Both the position numbers and the translations under genes were made by a program. Below the pieces are notes generated by a model. That model was not told the origin of the DNA. It saw nothing but the letters and a program-made list of their open reading frames with translations, and searched no databases. DNA of 64,000 bases, from assembly GCA_013288825.1 (NCBI GenBank), contig JABDBC010000001.1, positions 1 through 64,000 on the forward strand, written 5' to 3'. Below are positions 34,800 through 45,769 of this stretch, piece after piece. The stretch's first letter is position 1, and the number at the start of each line of letters is the position of its first letter. This DNA is from Chlamydiota bacterium. GTDB taxonomy: Bacteria; Chlamydiota; Chlamydiia; Chlamydiales; Parachlamydiaceae.

Positions 34800-37700
34800 G
34801 TGAAAAGATCTTCAATCATCGTTGCTTTTTTGAAAGGGCAAGGGGCTGCCCATGTGTTGCGAAATCGTTTTCTGAGCTTTCAATATTCAAAAATTATTCA
34901 ATTTGAAAATCACGGCAAGGTTGGAATTAGTGGCATTGAGAGGTTTTTTGCAGCTAGATGGTGGATTTGTTTTGAAGTTATATTTTTTCTCATTTCTGCG
35001 TTGATCTGTTATATGTTTGCCACAAATGGGGATACTATAAATGGGATTACTTCAGCACTATTATTCTTGGTGCTTTCTAATATGGGGTTATTAATTGGAG
35101 AGCAATTTTTAAGGAAATATGATCCATTGGTGAAGCGTTTTCAAACAGTATTGATGGAAGGTGAGATCATCATCATTGTCGAATGTCCTTTGGAGGCTTG
35201 TCATAACTACATTGACGAGTTGCAAAATTTCCAACTTGAGTTTCCCACCTTTTTTCTATTTCAAGCTGAGGAAGAGAAGGATCCGCACCGCGTTAAGGAA
35301 ATGTTGCCACAAACGCCGGTACCTTTGGAGGAGCTGCAGCAACTCGGTCAAAACCTGGCATCATTAGATTTAAAGGTAGACTTTCAAGAGAATAAGGATG
35401 ATTCGTTTTTCTTGCGCGTGACTAAAATTACAGAGAAGTATCAGTCAATCTATAGCAAGCTTAGTGATTTTGCATTGTTTAATGAAAACCTTCAGTTATC
35501 TGCCGAATGGCTATTGCAGAACTCTTATATAGTCAAAAAGAATATTGAAGAGGTTTACAAAAACCTCCCTAAGGAATTTTTTAAAAATCTTCCATATATT
35601 GACCACCCCTCATACCAAGGAGTGCCTCGAGTATATTTGCTGGCATGCCGTTTAGTTGCTGCAACCGATGGACGCATCACTAAAGACAGTATTGTGGCTT
35701 TTATAAATGGGTATCAAAAAGTTACTCCGTTGACGATGGGAGAATTTTGGGCTTTTCCTCTTATTTTGAAAATTCGTCTTCTAGAGTGTTTAATCCACAT
35801 CACAAAAGTCATTTTGAATCGCGTTCAGCAAACCCAGTTGGCAGATTTTTGGGCCAATCGCATGTTAAATGCCCTTCAGACAGATCCAGAAAAGCTGTAT
35901 CCCATTTTGTCGAGTCTAACCCAAGACATGCCAGCTCCGTCCTCCTATTTTGCAGATCAGCTCCTGATACAACTTGGGGACACGGAGCAAGCATCGCAGT
36001 TTATTAAAGGTTGGCTTAACAGGAAGGTTGGGGAGGATCTTGCCACGATTTTTAAACTAGAGCAGTCGGAGCAGACATTTGAACAAACATCTTTAGGTAA
36101 TTTAATCTCCAGTTTTTCTCGCCTTACTCAGATCGATTGGCGGGAGATGTTTCAAGAAGAGTCTGTCATAGAAAAAATTCTGTCTGAAGATGCTTTAGGA
36201 GCCTATTCACAGATGGATTTTAATACTCGAGATCAGTATCGGCATGTCGTGGAAAAATTAGCGAGAAGCAGGCATATAGACGAGCGTGAAGTAGCCAAAG
36301 CCGCTGTAAAACTAACCCAAGAAAAGACACAGTCTTATGAGAAGCATGTGGGGTATTATTTAATTGATGAAGGGTACGAATTACTTGAGAAGCAAGTGGG
36401 TTATGTCCCGACGCTAAGTCAGAGGGTACTTCGATTTTTCAGTCGCCATAGGGAAATGGCTTATTTTGGCGTGCTTACGTTTGTCTCATTGCTATTTCTC
36501 ACTGTTTATTATTTCAGCATCAACGATTCGAAAGGTCCCTCCTGGTTTATCATTGTCATGATGGCGTTAGCCGTTCTTCCATTAATTGAAATTGCCTTGC
36601 AAGTGATCAACTATGCAATTGCTCGAAAGTTGCTGCCCAATATACTGCCAAAAATGAATTTTGATGAGGGGATACCAGCAGAGCGTAGGACATTGGTCGT
36701 GATGCCAACACTGTTGTCGAAAGAGAATATAGAGAAAGATTTAGAGCGATTAGAAATTCACTATCTAGCTAATAGAGATCCTCATTTGCTTTTTGCGCTT
36801 GTGACAGATTTTCAAGATGCTGCTCAAGAGAATCTCGTCGAGGATTCCGCACTGATAAAGATGGTCACAGAGGGCATTACAAGGCTTAATGAAAAGTATG
36901 AAGAGGGAAAATTCTATTTATTTCATCGTCCGCGACGTTGGAATGAGGGTGAAGGCTGTTGGATGGGCTGGGAGCGGAAGCGTGGAAAGTTGGAGGAATT
37001 GCACAATTTTCTGATGGGTGAAGAGAATGCTATTGATGATTTGTTGCATGTTGGAGATCCCACATTATTAGAAGGGATCCGTTATATTTTGACAGTTGAC
37101 AGCGACACACAACTTCCAAAAGATAGTGTAAGGCATCTTGTAGAGACTATTTCGCATCCATTAAATGCAGCTCAGGTGGATAGTAAGACGAGAAAAGTGT
37201 TGCGGGGATATACCATTGTGCAACCGCGAGTAAGTACGAGTTTTATCAGTGCTTATAAAAGTTGGTTTTCCCGTCTTTTTTCAGATCATTCCGGAGTTGA
37301 TCCCTATTCGAAATCAGTTTCGGACATATATCAAGACATCTTTCAGGAAGGGATATATCATGGAAAAGCGATTTACGATCATAGGGCTTTTCATACAGTA
37401 TTGAAGGGACGATTTGTTGAAAATCAGGTCTTGAGTCACGATTTGTTGGAAGGGTGTTATGTAAGGACAGCCTTCGCAAGTGATATAGAGTTGCATGACA
37501 CCTTCCCCTCAACATATTCAGCGTATTGCAAACGCCATCACAGATGGGTGCGAGGGGATTGGCAGCTACTTCCATGGTTAAAAGGATATATTTCAAACTT
37601 TGATGGGATTAAAGAGTACAACCCCCTTTCGGCGATTAGTCGCTGGAAAATTATCGATAATTTAAAGCGCTCTTTGATTCCCCTCATCTTAATGGCGATA

Positions 37701-40700
37701 CTGGTTTTGGCGTGGAACTCTGACGAGCCTTTAGAAGGGACTGTTCTAGTCATAATAACGGTAGCGGTCCCATTTTTATTACAATGTTGCGATTTACTGT
37801 GGAATCACGGACCACGACGATTAAGTGATGGCTGGTCAGATTTTAAGAAGGGATCAATACGCACGTTAGTGCAGCTCTCATTCCTACCCCATCAAGCCTG
37901 GGTAAATTTGGATGCTATTGTAAGAGCATTGTATAGGCAGTGTTATTCAAAAAAATCCCTGCTAGAATGGCAGATATCTACAAAATTGGATCATTCTGAT
38001 CGCAATCACTATCAGAACTCAGTCATAGTCATTGCTGGATGCTCCTTGCTGATTAGTATTTATCTTTTAATGTTTAAGTCGGAAGATTTTTTCTATGCAT
38101 TGCCGCTGATTTTACTTTGGGCAATCTCCCCTGTTTTGCAAAAGGAACTCGAAAGGGGATATTTAGAGCCCCCAGGTGTTGCTTTAGGCCACTCTTCGAA
38201 GAGATATTTGCATGCATTAGCTAGGAAAACTTGGCGCTATTTTGATGATTTCGTCACTGAAGACGTGAATTGGCTGCCTCCAGATAATTATCAAGCAGGT
38301 GTCAGGTTTGAAATTGCCTATAGAACCTCGCCCACTAACATTGGATTTTACTTAACCAGTTTGATCAGTGCTCATGCCTTTGGGTATATCAACAATGATA
38401 AATTTATTCAGGATCTGTTGAAAGTTGTTCAAACATTGAAAAAAATGGAGCGTGTTGAAGGTCACTTTTTGAATTGGTATGATATTAAAACTCTCGATCC
38501 CCTCATGCCAAGGTATATTTCCACAGTAGATTCTGGAAACCTCTTAGCATCCCTTTGGACCGTTCAACAGCAATGTCATGCTCTTTTGGAAAAGCCCATG
38601 GTCGAAACGGAGGTCTTTTTTTCTGGGCTAGATGATGCTTTAAGATTGCTGCAAGAGTCTATTCAGGAGGAAGGCCATCGCCATCATGTGTCTCCCGAAT
38701 TCTTGCATTGGAGAATTACGCCCAATAATGTCGCTCCTTTACAGTATAAAAGAGAGCTACAAAATATCATAGGCTATATCCTAGAGCAAACAAAAAAACT
38801 TCCTCGTTCAAATCCATCAGTTTCGGAATCCTCCTATTGGTTGGAAAAACTCATTGCTCAGGCAACTGCTGAAATAAAGTGGCTCGAAACCGCGTTTGGG
38901 TGGATAGAACTTCTGAGCTCTTCTGAAGCGAATACTATCATGCTCATGCATTCAGAAGGGCAAAAATGGAGCTCATTAGCAACGGAAAAATTTGTTTCAT
39001 TTCAAGACGTGATCAAACGCAATGTGCCAGGCTTGATTCCCCTCATAGGATGGTTGCAGTCTTTGAATTCGGCTAATCTTGAAGATATGCATAAGGAATG
39101 GATACAACATTTTCTCGATTCTGTAACGAGGCTTTTCAGCTCTGCAGAAGAGGCTATTAATAGCCTAAACAATCTCATCAGCGATCTTCACGCAATCGAT
39201 CAAAGCATGAATATGGCCTTTTTATATAACTCTGAAAGGAAGCTCTTTACTATTGGCTATAATGTGACAGAAAGGCACATGGACAACTCTTGCTATGATC
39301 TTTTGGCAAGTGAGGCCAGACTTTCTAGTTTTATCGCTATTGCAAGGGGCGAAGCTCCCTTAGAACATTGGTGGGCTCTGGGAAGGCCCATTGGAAATGC
39401 TTTTGGAAAACTTGCCCTTCAATCTTGGGGAGGGACAATGTTTGAGTATCTCATGCCCCTGGTTTGGTGCAGAAATTTTTCAGATACTCTCTTAGACTTC
39501 GCGTGCAAAGTCGCTGTGCAATGTCAGATTATATATGGTAACCAGCGGGGAATTCCATGGGGCATTTCAGAATCAGCTTACAGTCGATTAGATATCCACA
39601 AAATCTATCAATATCGCGCTTTTGGCGTTCCTTACTTAGGTTTGAAGCAGAGTTTGGAAAAGGATTTAGTTGTCACTCCCTATTCCTCCTCTTTAGCCCT
39701 AATGGTGGACCCCAACTCCTCTGTTCGAAATCTTCTGCGCCTTGGCCTTAAGGAAAAAATGCATGGAAAATATGGGCATTATGAAGCCATTGATTTCTCA
39801 CGAGCTAGTGAGATGCGACATGGAATAATTATCCACACATACATGGCTCACCATATGGGGATGTCTCTAGGATCTTATTGCAATACACTCCTCAATGGGG
39901 TCATACAAAACTTATTTCATTCACATCCCAGCGTAAGGGCAATGGAAACAATTTTATATGAAAGATCAATTGCCACCGACAGTCGTACTACTTCTCGAGT
40001 CATTGATCAGCCATTTCCGAAAGTAATCAAGACCATAGCACCTGTGTCAAGTCATTTTGACACTCCGTTAACTCCAATTCCAATGACTCATTTGCTATCA
40101 AATGGCAATTATTCAGTGATGATCACAAATACAGGTGGAGGTTATAGCAAATTCAAGGATATTGATATTACTCGGTGGAGGGATGACCCTACTTGTGAAC
40201 GTGGAGGGACATATTTTTATATCCGCGATTTGGAAAAGCACACAGTTTTTAATCCATGTCATCAGCCATTATGCCATCAGCCAGGTCTTGCTTATTATGC
40301 GAACTTTACCAATCACAAAGCCGAGATTATAAAGAAGGAATATGGAATCGAATCAACCATGGAAGTTGTCGTCTCTCCAGAAGATAATGTTGAAATCCGT
40401 TCCATTAAGCTCTCGAACCGCGCCCTGCGTCGACGAAGCCTAGATATTACTAGTTATGTTGAAATCGCTCTGGCACCCCACAAAGCCGATCGCGCCCATC
40501 CTGCTTTTTCGAAAATGTTCGTTCAAACTGAAGCAATTGAGGAACTCAAAGGTTTAATTGCCCACCGGCGCCCTCGCTCTGTCGATGACCCCTATCATTG
40601 GTGTTTTCATATAGCTGCCCTAGCGCATGATCAAGGAGACCCTTCTTGGACTTTTGAAACAGATCGGAATATCTTTATTGGACGGAATAATACATTAAAT

Positions 40701-43700
40701 AACCCTAGAATTGTTGGAGAAGAGCTTTCAAATTCTCAAGGGTGTGTTTTGGATCCCATTTTTTCAATTAGAAGACAATTAGAAATTGATGAGGGAAAAC
40801 AAATAAAAATCTCTTTTATCACCGGTTATGCTACTTCGAGGGAAGAGTGTTTGAAGCTGATGGAGAAATATAGACATTTGGAATCATCTATGAGGATGAT
40901 TGATATGTCATGGGCTCATGCAGAACTAGATCTGCGCCGTTTGCATATTACGCAGGAAGATGCAAAAGTATTTCAAAGATTGGGCAACTCTCTCATCTTT
41001 CCTGACATGCAATTCAGGGCATCGCCTGAGCGCTTGCGCCGCAATCATCTAAATCAGGAACAATTGTGGTGTTACGGAATTTCTGGTGATAATCCCATCC
41101 TTCTTGGTGTGATTGGTGATGTTTATGATATCGAAGTGATCCAAAGCCTTCTACAAAGCCACGCCTTCTGGCATTTGAGAGGACTCAAAGCAGATTTGGT
41201 CATTTTAAATGAAGAGGAAGCATCTTATGAAAAACCGTTAAATGAAAGTCTCGTCCGGCTAGCTCAAAACTTTGCTCAATATACGGGTTTTAACATCAGT
41301 GGAGGGATCTTTATCGTTGCGGAGGATCAAATGTCTCGCGAACAGCAAGACCTTCTCTTTACTGTCGCCAATGTAGTGATTCAAGCCGCACGAGGAAGTC
41401 TGAGTCAACACTTAACCCTGCCTCGCACCGTTTTGCCAAGTACATCCCTATTGAAAGCTGATTCAAGTATTCCCGAAGAGCCCTCAGCTCCCCTCCCATT
41501 CCTCGAACTCCTGTATTTTAATGGCACTGGAGGCTTTACCACTGATGGTAAAGAATATGCGATCTATTTGGATCAGAATAAGTCAACCCCCATGCCTTGG
41601 TGCAATGTGATAGCTAATGAAAATTTCGGAAGTTTGGCAACCGATTCGGGCTTAGGAGCTTCTTGGACGATAAACAGTCAAAGCAATCGCCTGACCCCAT
41701 GGTCGAATGATCCAACCTCAAATCAAATTACTGATACTTGTTATATTCGCGATGATCATTCGGGAACATATTGGACAGTTACCCCTTCTCCAATCAGAGA
41801 AAATGATCCCTACAGAACACGTCACGGACAAGGATACACGGTATATGAACACAATAGCCACGCCATTGAACAAGAGATGACCGTTTTTGTTCCTTTCGAT
41901 AATAGTCATTCCCCAGTAAGGATTCAAATCCTCAAATTGACAAACCGCTCCTCCCATATGCGTAAATTGAGTATTTTCTCTTACACAGATTTAGTACTCG
42001 GAACAGATCGAGAAGAAACTGAACGGTATGTTGTCACCAATTGGAACCCTGAAATAAAAGCAATCACCGCTTACAATCATTACAGAATTAATTTTTCAGA
42101 CCATATCGCTTTTCTAAGTAGCTCAGAGGCCCCAGTTTCATTTACAGGCAGCCGAAAAAGCTTCCTTGGCACTGGTGCTCATAAAGCCCCAGAAATCATG
42201 AAAAACTTATATCTGCCACAACTCACAGGAGCAGGGCTAGATCCTTGCGCTGCCTTACAAGTACCTCTCGAGTTATACAGTGGAGAAACTACAGAAATTA
42301 TCTTCGTCTTCGGTGAATCCTCCCATATTCTAAAAGCCAAAGGATTAATTGAGCAGTATCAAAGTCGTGAAAATGCTCACAAGGCATTACAAGAAACAAA
42401 AGATCGATGGGATAAAGCTCTAAATCAGATTCAAGTCGAAACACCTGATAAAAGTCTCGATCTACTCTTTAATAGATGGTTGATTTATCAGACATTATCA
42501 TGCCGCATGTGGGGTCGTACGGCTTTTTATCAATCTGGAGGAGCCTATGGCTATAGGGATCAATTACAAGATGCCGCAGCGTTGGTTTATACGGATCCTG
42601 CGCTTACGAGGCGACATATTCTTTTGTGTGCTTCTAGACAATTTGTGGAAGGAGATGTACAGCATTGGTGGCATCCTGAGAATGGTGCAGGAGTAAGGAC
42701 GCGCATATCTGACGACCTTTTATGGCTTCCCTATGTGACGATGCACTATATAAAGGTCACGGGAGATCGCGCAATTATGGATGAGATGGTTTCTTATTTA
42801 GAAGCCCCGCTGCTTGCGCCAGAGGAGCATGAGATATTTGGAATACCGAAAATCTCCACTCAGCAAGGCAGTTTGAAGGAACATTGTATGAAAGCCATTG
42901 AAAAATCGTTTCAAGTAGGAGCTCATAAATTGCCCTTGATAGGGGGTGGTGACTGGAATGATGGAATGAATCGTGTAGGAATAGATGGAAAAGGGGAAAG
43001 TGTATGGCTAGCCTGGTTTTTGATTGATATTTTGAACAGCTTCAGTGATTGGCTAATATCTGTGGGCGGAGCCGAAAAGGCAGAGGAATACAAAACAAAG
43101 GCAAAAGAGCTTCTTCGTGCCATTGAGGAGTTTGCATGGGACGGAGAATGGTATATCAGGGCATTTTTTGATGACGGATCACCGATTGGTTCTCATACAT
43201 GCGAGGAGGATAAAATCGACTCTCTATCACAAACTTGGGGTGTTTTGAACAATCAGTTTAATGCGAGGACCGCCCAGGCAATGGATTCTGTGGAGAAGAA
43301 TTTGATTGATGAAAGAGACCGTTTGGTTTTGTTGTATACACCGCCTTTTGATAAATCTGCACAAAATCCAGGGTATTTGAAAGGGTATCCTCCAGGTGTT
43401 CGAGAAAATGGAGGGCAGTATACACATGCTGCCGTATGGGTTGCCATGGCCTTTGCAAGGCAGGGACAGCCTGAAAAAGCGATGCATGTGATACAAATGA
43501 TCAATCCGATTAATCGCAGTAATAGTGCTGAAGAAGTCTCGCGTTATCTTATTGAGCCTTATGTCACCGCTGGGGATATCTATAAATTAGCAGGACATGA
43601 AGGGCGTGGGGGATGGAGTTGGTATACGGGATCTTCCAGTGTGTTGTATCGTGCGTTGTTGGAAGAGATCTTTGGATTTAGATTAGAGGGGGCTTTTTTG

Positions 43701-43916
43701 GTAATAGATCCCGTGATTCCTGCGGATTGGGGATCGTTTAAATTGATTTATCGTTATCACGAAAGTCGATATGAGATTGTTGTGGAGAATCCACAGCACA
43801 TCAAAAAGGGTGTGGTCAGAATAGAGGTTAATGGTGTGGAGGTTGTGGACAAGAGAATCCCGCTGTCAACAGAAAAGTCTGAGTATCAAGTCCGGGTGCT
43901 AATGGGTGTTCATTAA
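34800..43916 (+). CDS. Cyclic beta-1,2-glucan synthase-like giant protein
   Basis: About 3038 residues, similar to Brucella/Rhizobium Cgs/NdvB. Numbering below starts at the in-frame GTG at 34716. The order is: membrane segments near 80-115 and 590-650; a GT84-type glycosyltransferase with D795-S-D797 and RHHRWVRGDW (about 937-946); membrane segments at 980-1040 and 1110-1145; a glycoamylase-like domain (about 1180-1740, YRTSPTNIGFYLTS); then GH94 phosphorylase-type domains to the end, with the catalytic block GGGDWNDGMN (D2746). It would build periplasmic cyclic glucan. The first 28 codons of the longer frame lie in a repeat, so I prefer the GTG at 34800; its SD (GGGG) is weak and the start remains uncertain. 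Confidence 0.85.
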   Translation: MKRSSIIVAFLKGQGAAHVLRNRFLSFQYSKIIQFENHGKVGISGIERFFAARWWICFEVIFFLISALICYMFATNGDTINGITSALLFLVLSNMGLLIGEQFLRKYDPLVKRFQTVLMEGEIIIIVECPLEACHNYIDELQNFQLEFPTFFLFQAEEEKDPHRVKEMLPQTPVPLEELQQLGQNLASLDLKVDFQENKDDSFFLRVTKITEKYQSIYSKLSDFALFNENLQLSAEWLLQNSYIVKKNIEEVYKNLPKEFFKNLPYIDHPSYQGVPRVYLLACRLVAATDGRITKDSIVAFINGYQKVTPLTMGEFWAFPLILKIRLLECLIHITKVILNRVQQTQLADFWANRMLNALQTDPEKLYPILSSLTQDMPAPSSYFADQLLIQLGDTEQASQFIKGWLNRKVGEDLATIFKLEQSEQTFEQTSLGNLISSFSRLTQIDWREMFQEESVIEKILSEDALGAYSQMDFNTRDQYRHVVEKLARSRHIDEREVAKAAVKLTQEKTQSYEKHVGYYLIDEGYELLEKQVGYVPTLSQRVLRFFSRHREMAYFGVLTFVSLLFLTVYYFSINDSKGPSWFIIVMMALAVLPLIEIALQVINYAIARKLLPNILPKMNFDEGIPAERRTLVVMPTLLSKENIEKDLERLEIHYLANRDPHLLFALVTDFQDAAQENLVEDSALIKMVTEGITRLNEKYEEGKFYLFHRPRRWNEGEGCWMGWERKRGKLEELHNFLMGEENAIDDLLHVGDPTLLEGIRYILTVDSDTQLPKDSVRHLVETISHPLNAAQVDSKTRKVLRGYTIVQPRVSTSFISAYKSWFSRLFSDHSGVDPYSKSVSDIYQDIFQEGIYHGKAIYDHRAFHTVLKGRFVENQVLSHDLLEGCYVRTAFASDIELHDTFPSTYSAYCKRHHRWVRGDWQLLPWLKGYISNFDGIKEYNPLSAISRWKIIDNLKRSLIPLILMAILVLAWNSDEPLEGTVLVIITVAVPFLLQCCDLLWNHGPRRLSDGWSDFKKGSIRTLVQLSFLPHQAWVNLDAIVRALYRQCYSKKSLLEWQISTKLDHSDRNHYQNSVIVIAGCSLLISIYLLMFKSEDFFYALPLILLWAISPVLQKELERGYLEPPGVALGHSSKRYLHALARKTWRYFDDFVTEDVNWLPPDNYQAGVRFEIAYRTSPTNIGFYLTSLISAHAFGYINNDKFIQDLLKVVQTLKKMERVEGHFLNWYDIKTLDPLMPRYISTVDSGNLLASLWTVQQQCHALLEKPMVETEVFFSGLDDALRLLQESIQEEGHRHHVSPEFLHWRITPNNVAPLQYKRELQNIIGYILEQTKKLPRSNPSVSESSYWLEKLIAQATAEIKWLETAFGWIELLSSSEANTIMLMHSEGQKWSSLATEKFVSFQDVIKRNVPGLIPLIGWLQSLNSANLEDMHKEWIQHFLDSVTRLFSSAEEAINSLNNLISDLHAIDQSMNMAFLYNSERKLFTIGYNVTERHMDNSCYDLLASEARLSSFIAIARGEAPLEHWWALGRPIGNAFGKLALQSWGGTMFEYLMPLVWCRNFSDTLLDFACKVAVQCQIIYGNQRGIPWGISESAYSRLDIHKIYQYRAFGVPYLGLKQSLEKDLVVTPYSSSLALMVDPNSSVRNLLRLGLKEKMHGKYGHYEAIDFSRASEMRHGIIIHTYMAHHMGMSLGSYCNTLLNGVIQNLFHSHPSVRAMETILYERSIATDSRTTSRVIDQPFPKVIKTIAPVSSHFDTPLTPIPMTHLLSNGNYSVMITNTGGGYSKFKDIDITRWRDDPTCERGGTYFYIRDLEKHTVFNPCHQPLCHQPGLAYYANFTNHKAEIIKKEYGIESTMEVVVSPEDNVEIRSIKLSNRALRRRSLDITSYVEIALAPHKADRAHPAFSKMFVQTEAIEELKGLIAHRRPRSVDDPYHWCFHIAALAHDQGDPSWTFETDRNIFIGRNNTLNNPRIVGEELSNSQGCVLDPIFSIRRQLEIDEGKQIKISFITGYATSREECLKLMEKYRHLESSMRMIDMSWAHAELDLRRLHITQEDAKVFQRLGNSLIFPDMQFRASPERLRRNHLNQEQLWCYGISGDNPILLGVIGDVYDIEVIQSLLQSHAFWHLRGLKADLVILNEEEASYEKPLNESLVRLAQNFAQYTGFNISGGIFIVAEDQMSREQQDLLFTVANVVIQAARGSLSQHLTLPRTVLPSTSLLKADSSIPEEPSAPLPFLELLYFNGTGGFTTDGKEYAIYLDQNKSTPMPWCNVIANENFGSLATDSGLGASWTINSQSNRLTPWSNDPTSNQITDTCYIRDDHSGTYWTVTPSPIRENDPYRTRHGQGYTVYEHNSHAIEQEMTVFVPFDNSHSPVRIQILKLTNRSSHMRKLSIFSYTDLVLGTDREETERYVVTNWNPEIKAITAYNHYRINFSDHIAFLSSSEAPVSFTGSRKSFLGTGAHKAPEIMKNLYLPQLTGAGLDPCAALQVPLELYSGETTEIIFVFGESSHILKAKGLIEQYQSRENAHKALQETKDRWDKALNQIQVETPDKSLDLLFNRWLIYQTLSCRMWGRTAFYQSGGAYGYRDQLQDAAALVYTDPALTRRHILLCASRQFVEGDVQHWWHPENGAGVRTRISDDLLWLPYVTMHYIKVTGDRAIMDEMVSYLEAPLLAPEEHEIFGIPKISTQQGSLKEHCMKAIEKSFQVGAHKLPLIGGGDWNDGMNRVGIDGKGESVWLAWFLIDILNSFSDWLISVGGAEKAEEYKTKAKELLRAIEEFAWDGEWYIRAFFDDGSPIGSHTCEEDKIDSLSQTWGVLNNQFNARTAQAMDSVEKNLIDERDRLVLLYTPPFDKSAQNPGYLKGYPPGVRENGGQYTHAAVWVAMAFARQGQPEKAMHVIQMINPINRSNSAEEVSRYLIEPYVTAGDIYKLAGHEGRGGWSWYTGSSSVLYRALLEEIFGFRLEGAFLVIDPVIPADWGSFKLIYRYHESRYEIVVENPQHIKKGVVRIEVNGVEVVDKRIPLSTEKSEYQVRVLMGVH

Positions 43917-44107
43917 ATTTTACCACAGAGATCACAAAGAGAAGAGGAGGGGAAGAGAGGAATAGGATGCGTAGGACCTGCTTCCGCTTAAGGTTGTGCG
44001 TGGGACGGTTCTCGCATTTACAGCATAAGCTATTAACACAGGCCATTTTAGGCCCGAAGGGCAGGCATTTCACAGCCCAGGTCGGAGCGAAGCGAGGCCT
44101 GGGTAAG
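43917..44107. repeat. Mixed remnants of F8, F7 and F6
   Basis: TTTTACCACAGAGATCACAA starts at 43920 (F8). GGGACGGTTCTCGCAT and TTAACACAGGCC follow (F7), then CAGCCCAGGTCGG...AGGCCTGGGTAAG (F6-like). None is a complete palindrome. The patchwork separates the convergent glucan synthase and ankyrin-type genes. Confidence 0.65.
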
Positions 44108-45577
44108 TCATGTCATAAAAGGAGTCCTGAAAGGACGACATTTTTTCGTGAACGCGCCTGAGCCTATTGCTCGGCCGTTTCTTGACAGGTCTGAGTCTGC
44201 AATATCGTAGTTATTTGCTGCCAACATTTTTACCGTTTTACTTGATAAAAGCGTTTCAGCTGATACTCCTTCCAATTGAGCCTTTCTCAGAACCCCGTCA
44301 AGCAATTGTCTAATATTTGACGACAGACCACTTTCCAAATATTTTTCAAGTAAAAGGGGAAAATTAATGCCTAGCCTTACCAAGTGTGGAATGATAGCAG
44401 GATGTATATTTACTGAATTTTGTGATAATAAAGCTTCATAAATAACATCATCTGTAAGTTGCACCGAATTTTCATGTTTACTTGCATAGTCAACAAGATT
44501 GAGAAACAGATCGCTGTCATCTAGTTCCAAAGCCCACCCTAGCATTTGTCTTGTAGGCGCGGCCTTATGTTTTTGCAACAACAAAATAACTTTCTCAGGA
44601 TTATATCGACAATGCCATCTGACGGCATGTTCTAGAGGCGTTCTTGGGTATCTAGTCGGCGACACATTAGGGTTTGCTCCCCTGTTCAAAATATATTCCG
44701 CCAGAGGTAGATCAACATCCCTCTCCCCTCCACCGTCATAGTAAAGCATTCCCAAAGCGTGATTCAGAATCTTAAAGCTAAAACGGGGACTTTGAGAATC
44801 ATTTGGGTGATTAACAATCGTGTCATTAACACTAAGACCATTTTCTAAAAAAAAGATGACAGTGTTGCGGTCATTAGTCATATCCAGTCTAAATAGAGTT
44901 GCAAATTGTTCTTTAGGATCGAGAACTTCATGCTTAAAAAATAATCTAGCTATTTTGTAATGTTTGTGCTCAATTAAAAGATTAAAATGATGTTCTAATA
45001 ATGCATACGTTTGATTTGCGTATGGAGTACGTTGATGTAATTGACCATGGTATTTCAAAAAAATGTCCAATAGCCTGCGGTGGTTTTTTAATTGATCGGG
45101 ATTAGCTCCGATAATTCTCAATCGCGTCAGATAACCTAAACAGCCGGTATCTCTGCTGTTGCCATCTTCTGAGGCGATTTCTTCTGCGCACAAAAATTCC
45201 AATGAAGCAGTTCGATCCGGATTTTGCAGTAGTTCCAAAATAGTTTGATGTCCAAGTGTATGTGTAGAACCCCATATGATAGCTGAGCGAGCAGCAGCTA
45301 AATCCCCGGATAGTAGCGCCGCTTCATATTTTTTATTCTGGCAGTAACGCCAAATTCCAAGAGTGAGAGTAAATAAGCAGACTCGACCGATTTCCTGAGC
45401 GATAGTCAGGACAACCGGCTCCAGTTTATCGGATAAAAATGATATTCCATCGATCGCTTCAACGGTTTTTCCAGAAGGGAGTGTTTCCTCAGTGGAGCCA
45501 CTCACATAGGTATCCAAAAGATGCATCAAATGGGGTGGTAAAGGATCATTATTTAAGTTAGTTTCGCTTACTGCCAC
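44108..45577 (-). CDS. Ankyrin-repeat-like protein
   Basis: The protein has 489 residues from a GTG with AGGA 6 bases upstream. It has no signal peptide. A hydrophobic stretch lies at about residues 55-75 (VCLFTLTLGIW). The most ankyrin-like part is residues 285-335: LAEYILNRGANPNVSPT then RTPLEHAVRWH. Other helical pairs are degenerate. The last 20 or so residues (GSGAFTKKCRPFRTPF) are encoded by an F3 repeat and are probably an accidental extension. A decayed copy of the region encoding about residues 400-445 lies at 46713-46846. Ankyrin proteins in these bacteria are often effectors; that role is inferred. Confidence 0.7.
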   Translation of the reverse strand: MAVSETNLNNDPLPPHLMHLLDTYVSGSTEETLPSGKTVEAIDGISFLSDKLEPVVLTIAQEIGRVCLFTLTLGIWRYCQNKKYEAALLSGDLAAARSAIIWGSTHTLGHQTILELLQNPDRTASLEFLCAEEIASEDGNSRDTGCLGYLTRLRIIGANPDQLKNHRRLLDIFLKYHGQLHQRTPYANQTYALLEHHFNLLIEHKHYKIARLFFKHEVLDPKEQFATLFRLDMTNDRNTVIFFLENGLSVNDTIVNHPNDSQSPRFSFKILNHALGMLYYDGGGERDVDLPLAEYILNRGANPNVSPTRYPRTPLEHAVRWHCRYNPEKVILLLQKHKAAPTRQMLGWALELDDSDLFLNLVDYASKHENSVQLTDDVIYEALLSQNSVNIHPAIIPHLVRLGINFPLLLEKYLESGLSSNIRQLLDGVLRKAQLEGVSAETLLSSKTVKMLAANNYDIADSDLSRNGRAIGSGAFTKKCRPFRTPFMT

Positions 45578-45731
45578 GTTTTTCCTGTTGTTAATCTTTC
45601 ATTGTATCATAAGTAATACTTTATAAACAAACTTTTAGTTATATAATTAGCTATATGTGCAAAAATGCTATATATATGACAAAATAAGGAAGAGCTTCAC
45701 AAAAAATATTGGAAATATTGTTATGAAATGC

Positions 45732-45748
45732 TATGATATGTTATCATA
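45732..45748. promoter_or_regulatory. TATGATA-TGT-TATCATA operator-like palindrome
   Basis: A perfect 7-3-7 inverted repeat 21 bp upstream of the toxin start codon. Position and symmetry fit the autoregulatory site of the downstream HTH antitoxin. A third half site (ATCATATG) overlaps its right end. Confidence 0.5.
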
Positions 45749-45769
45749 TGTTATGTAAGGATAGGTTAA

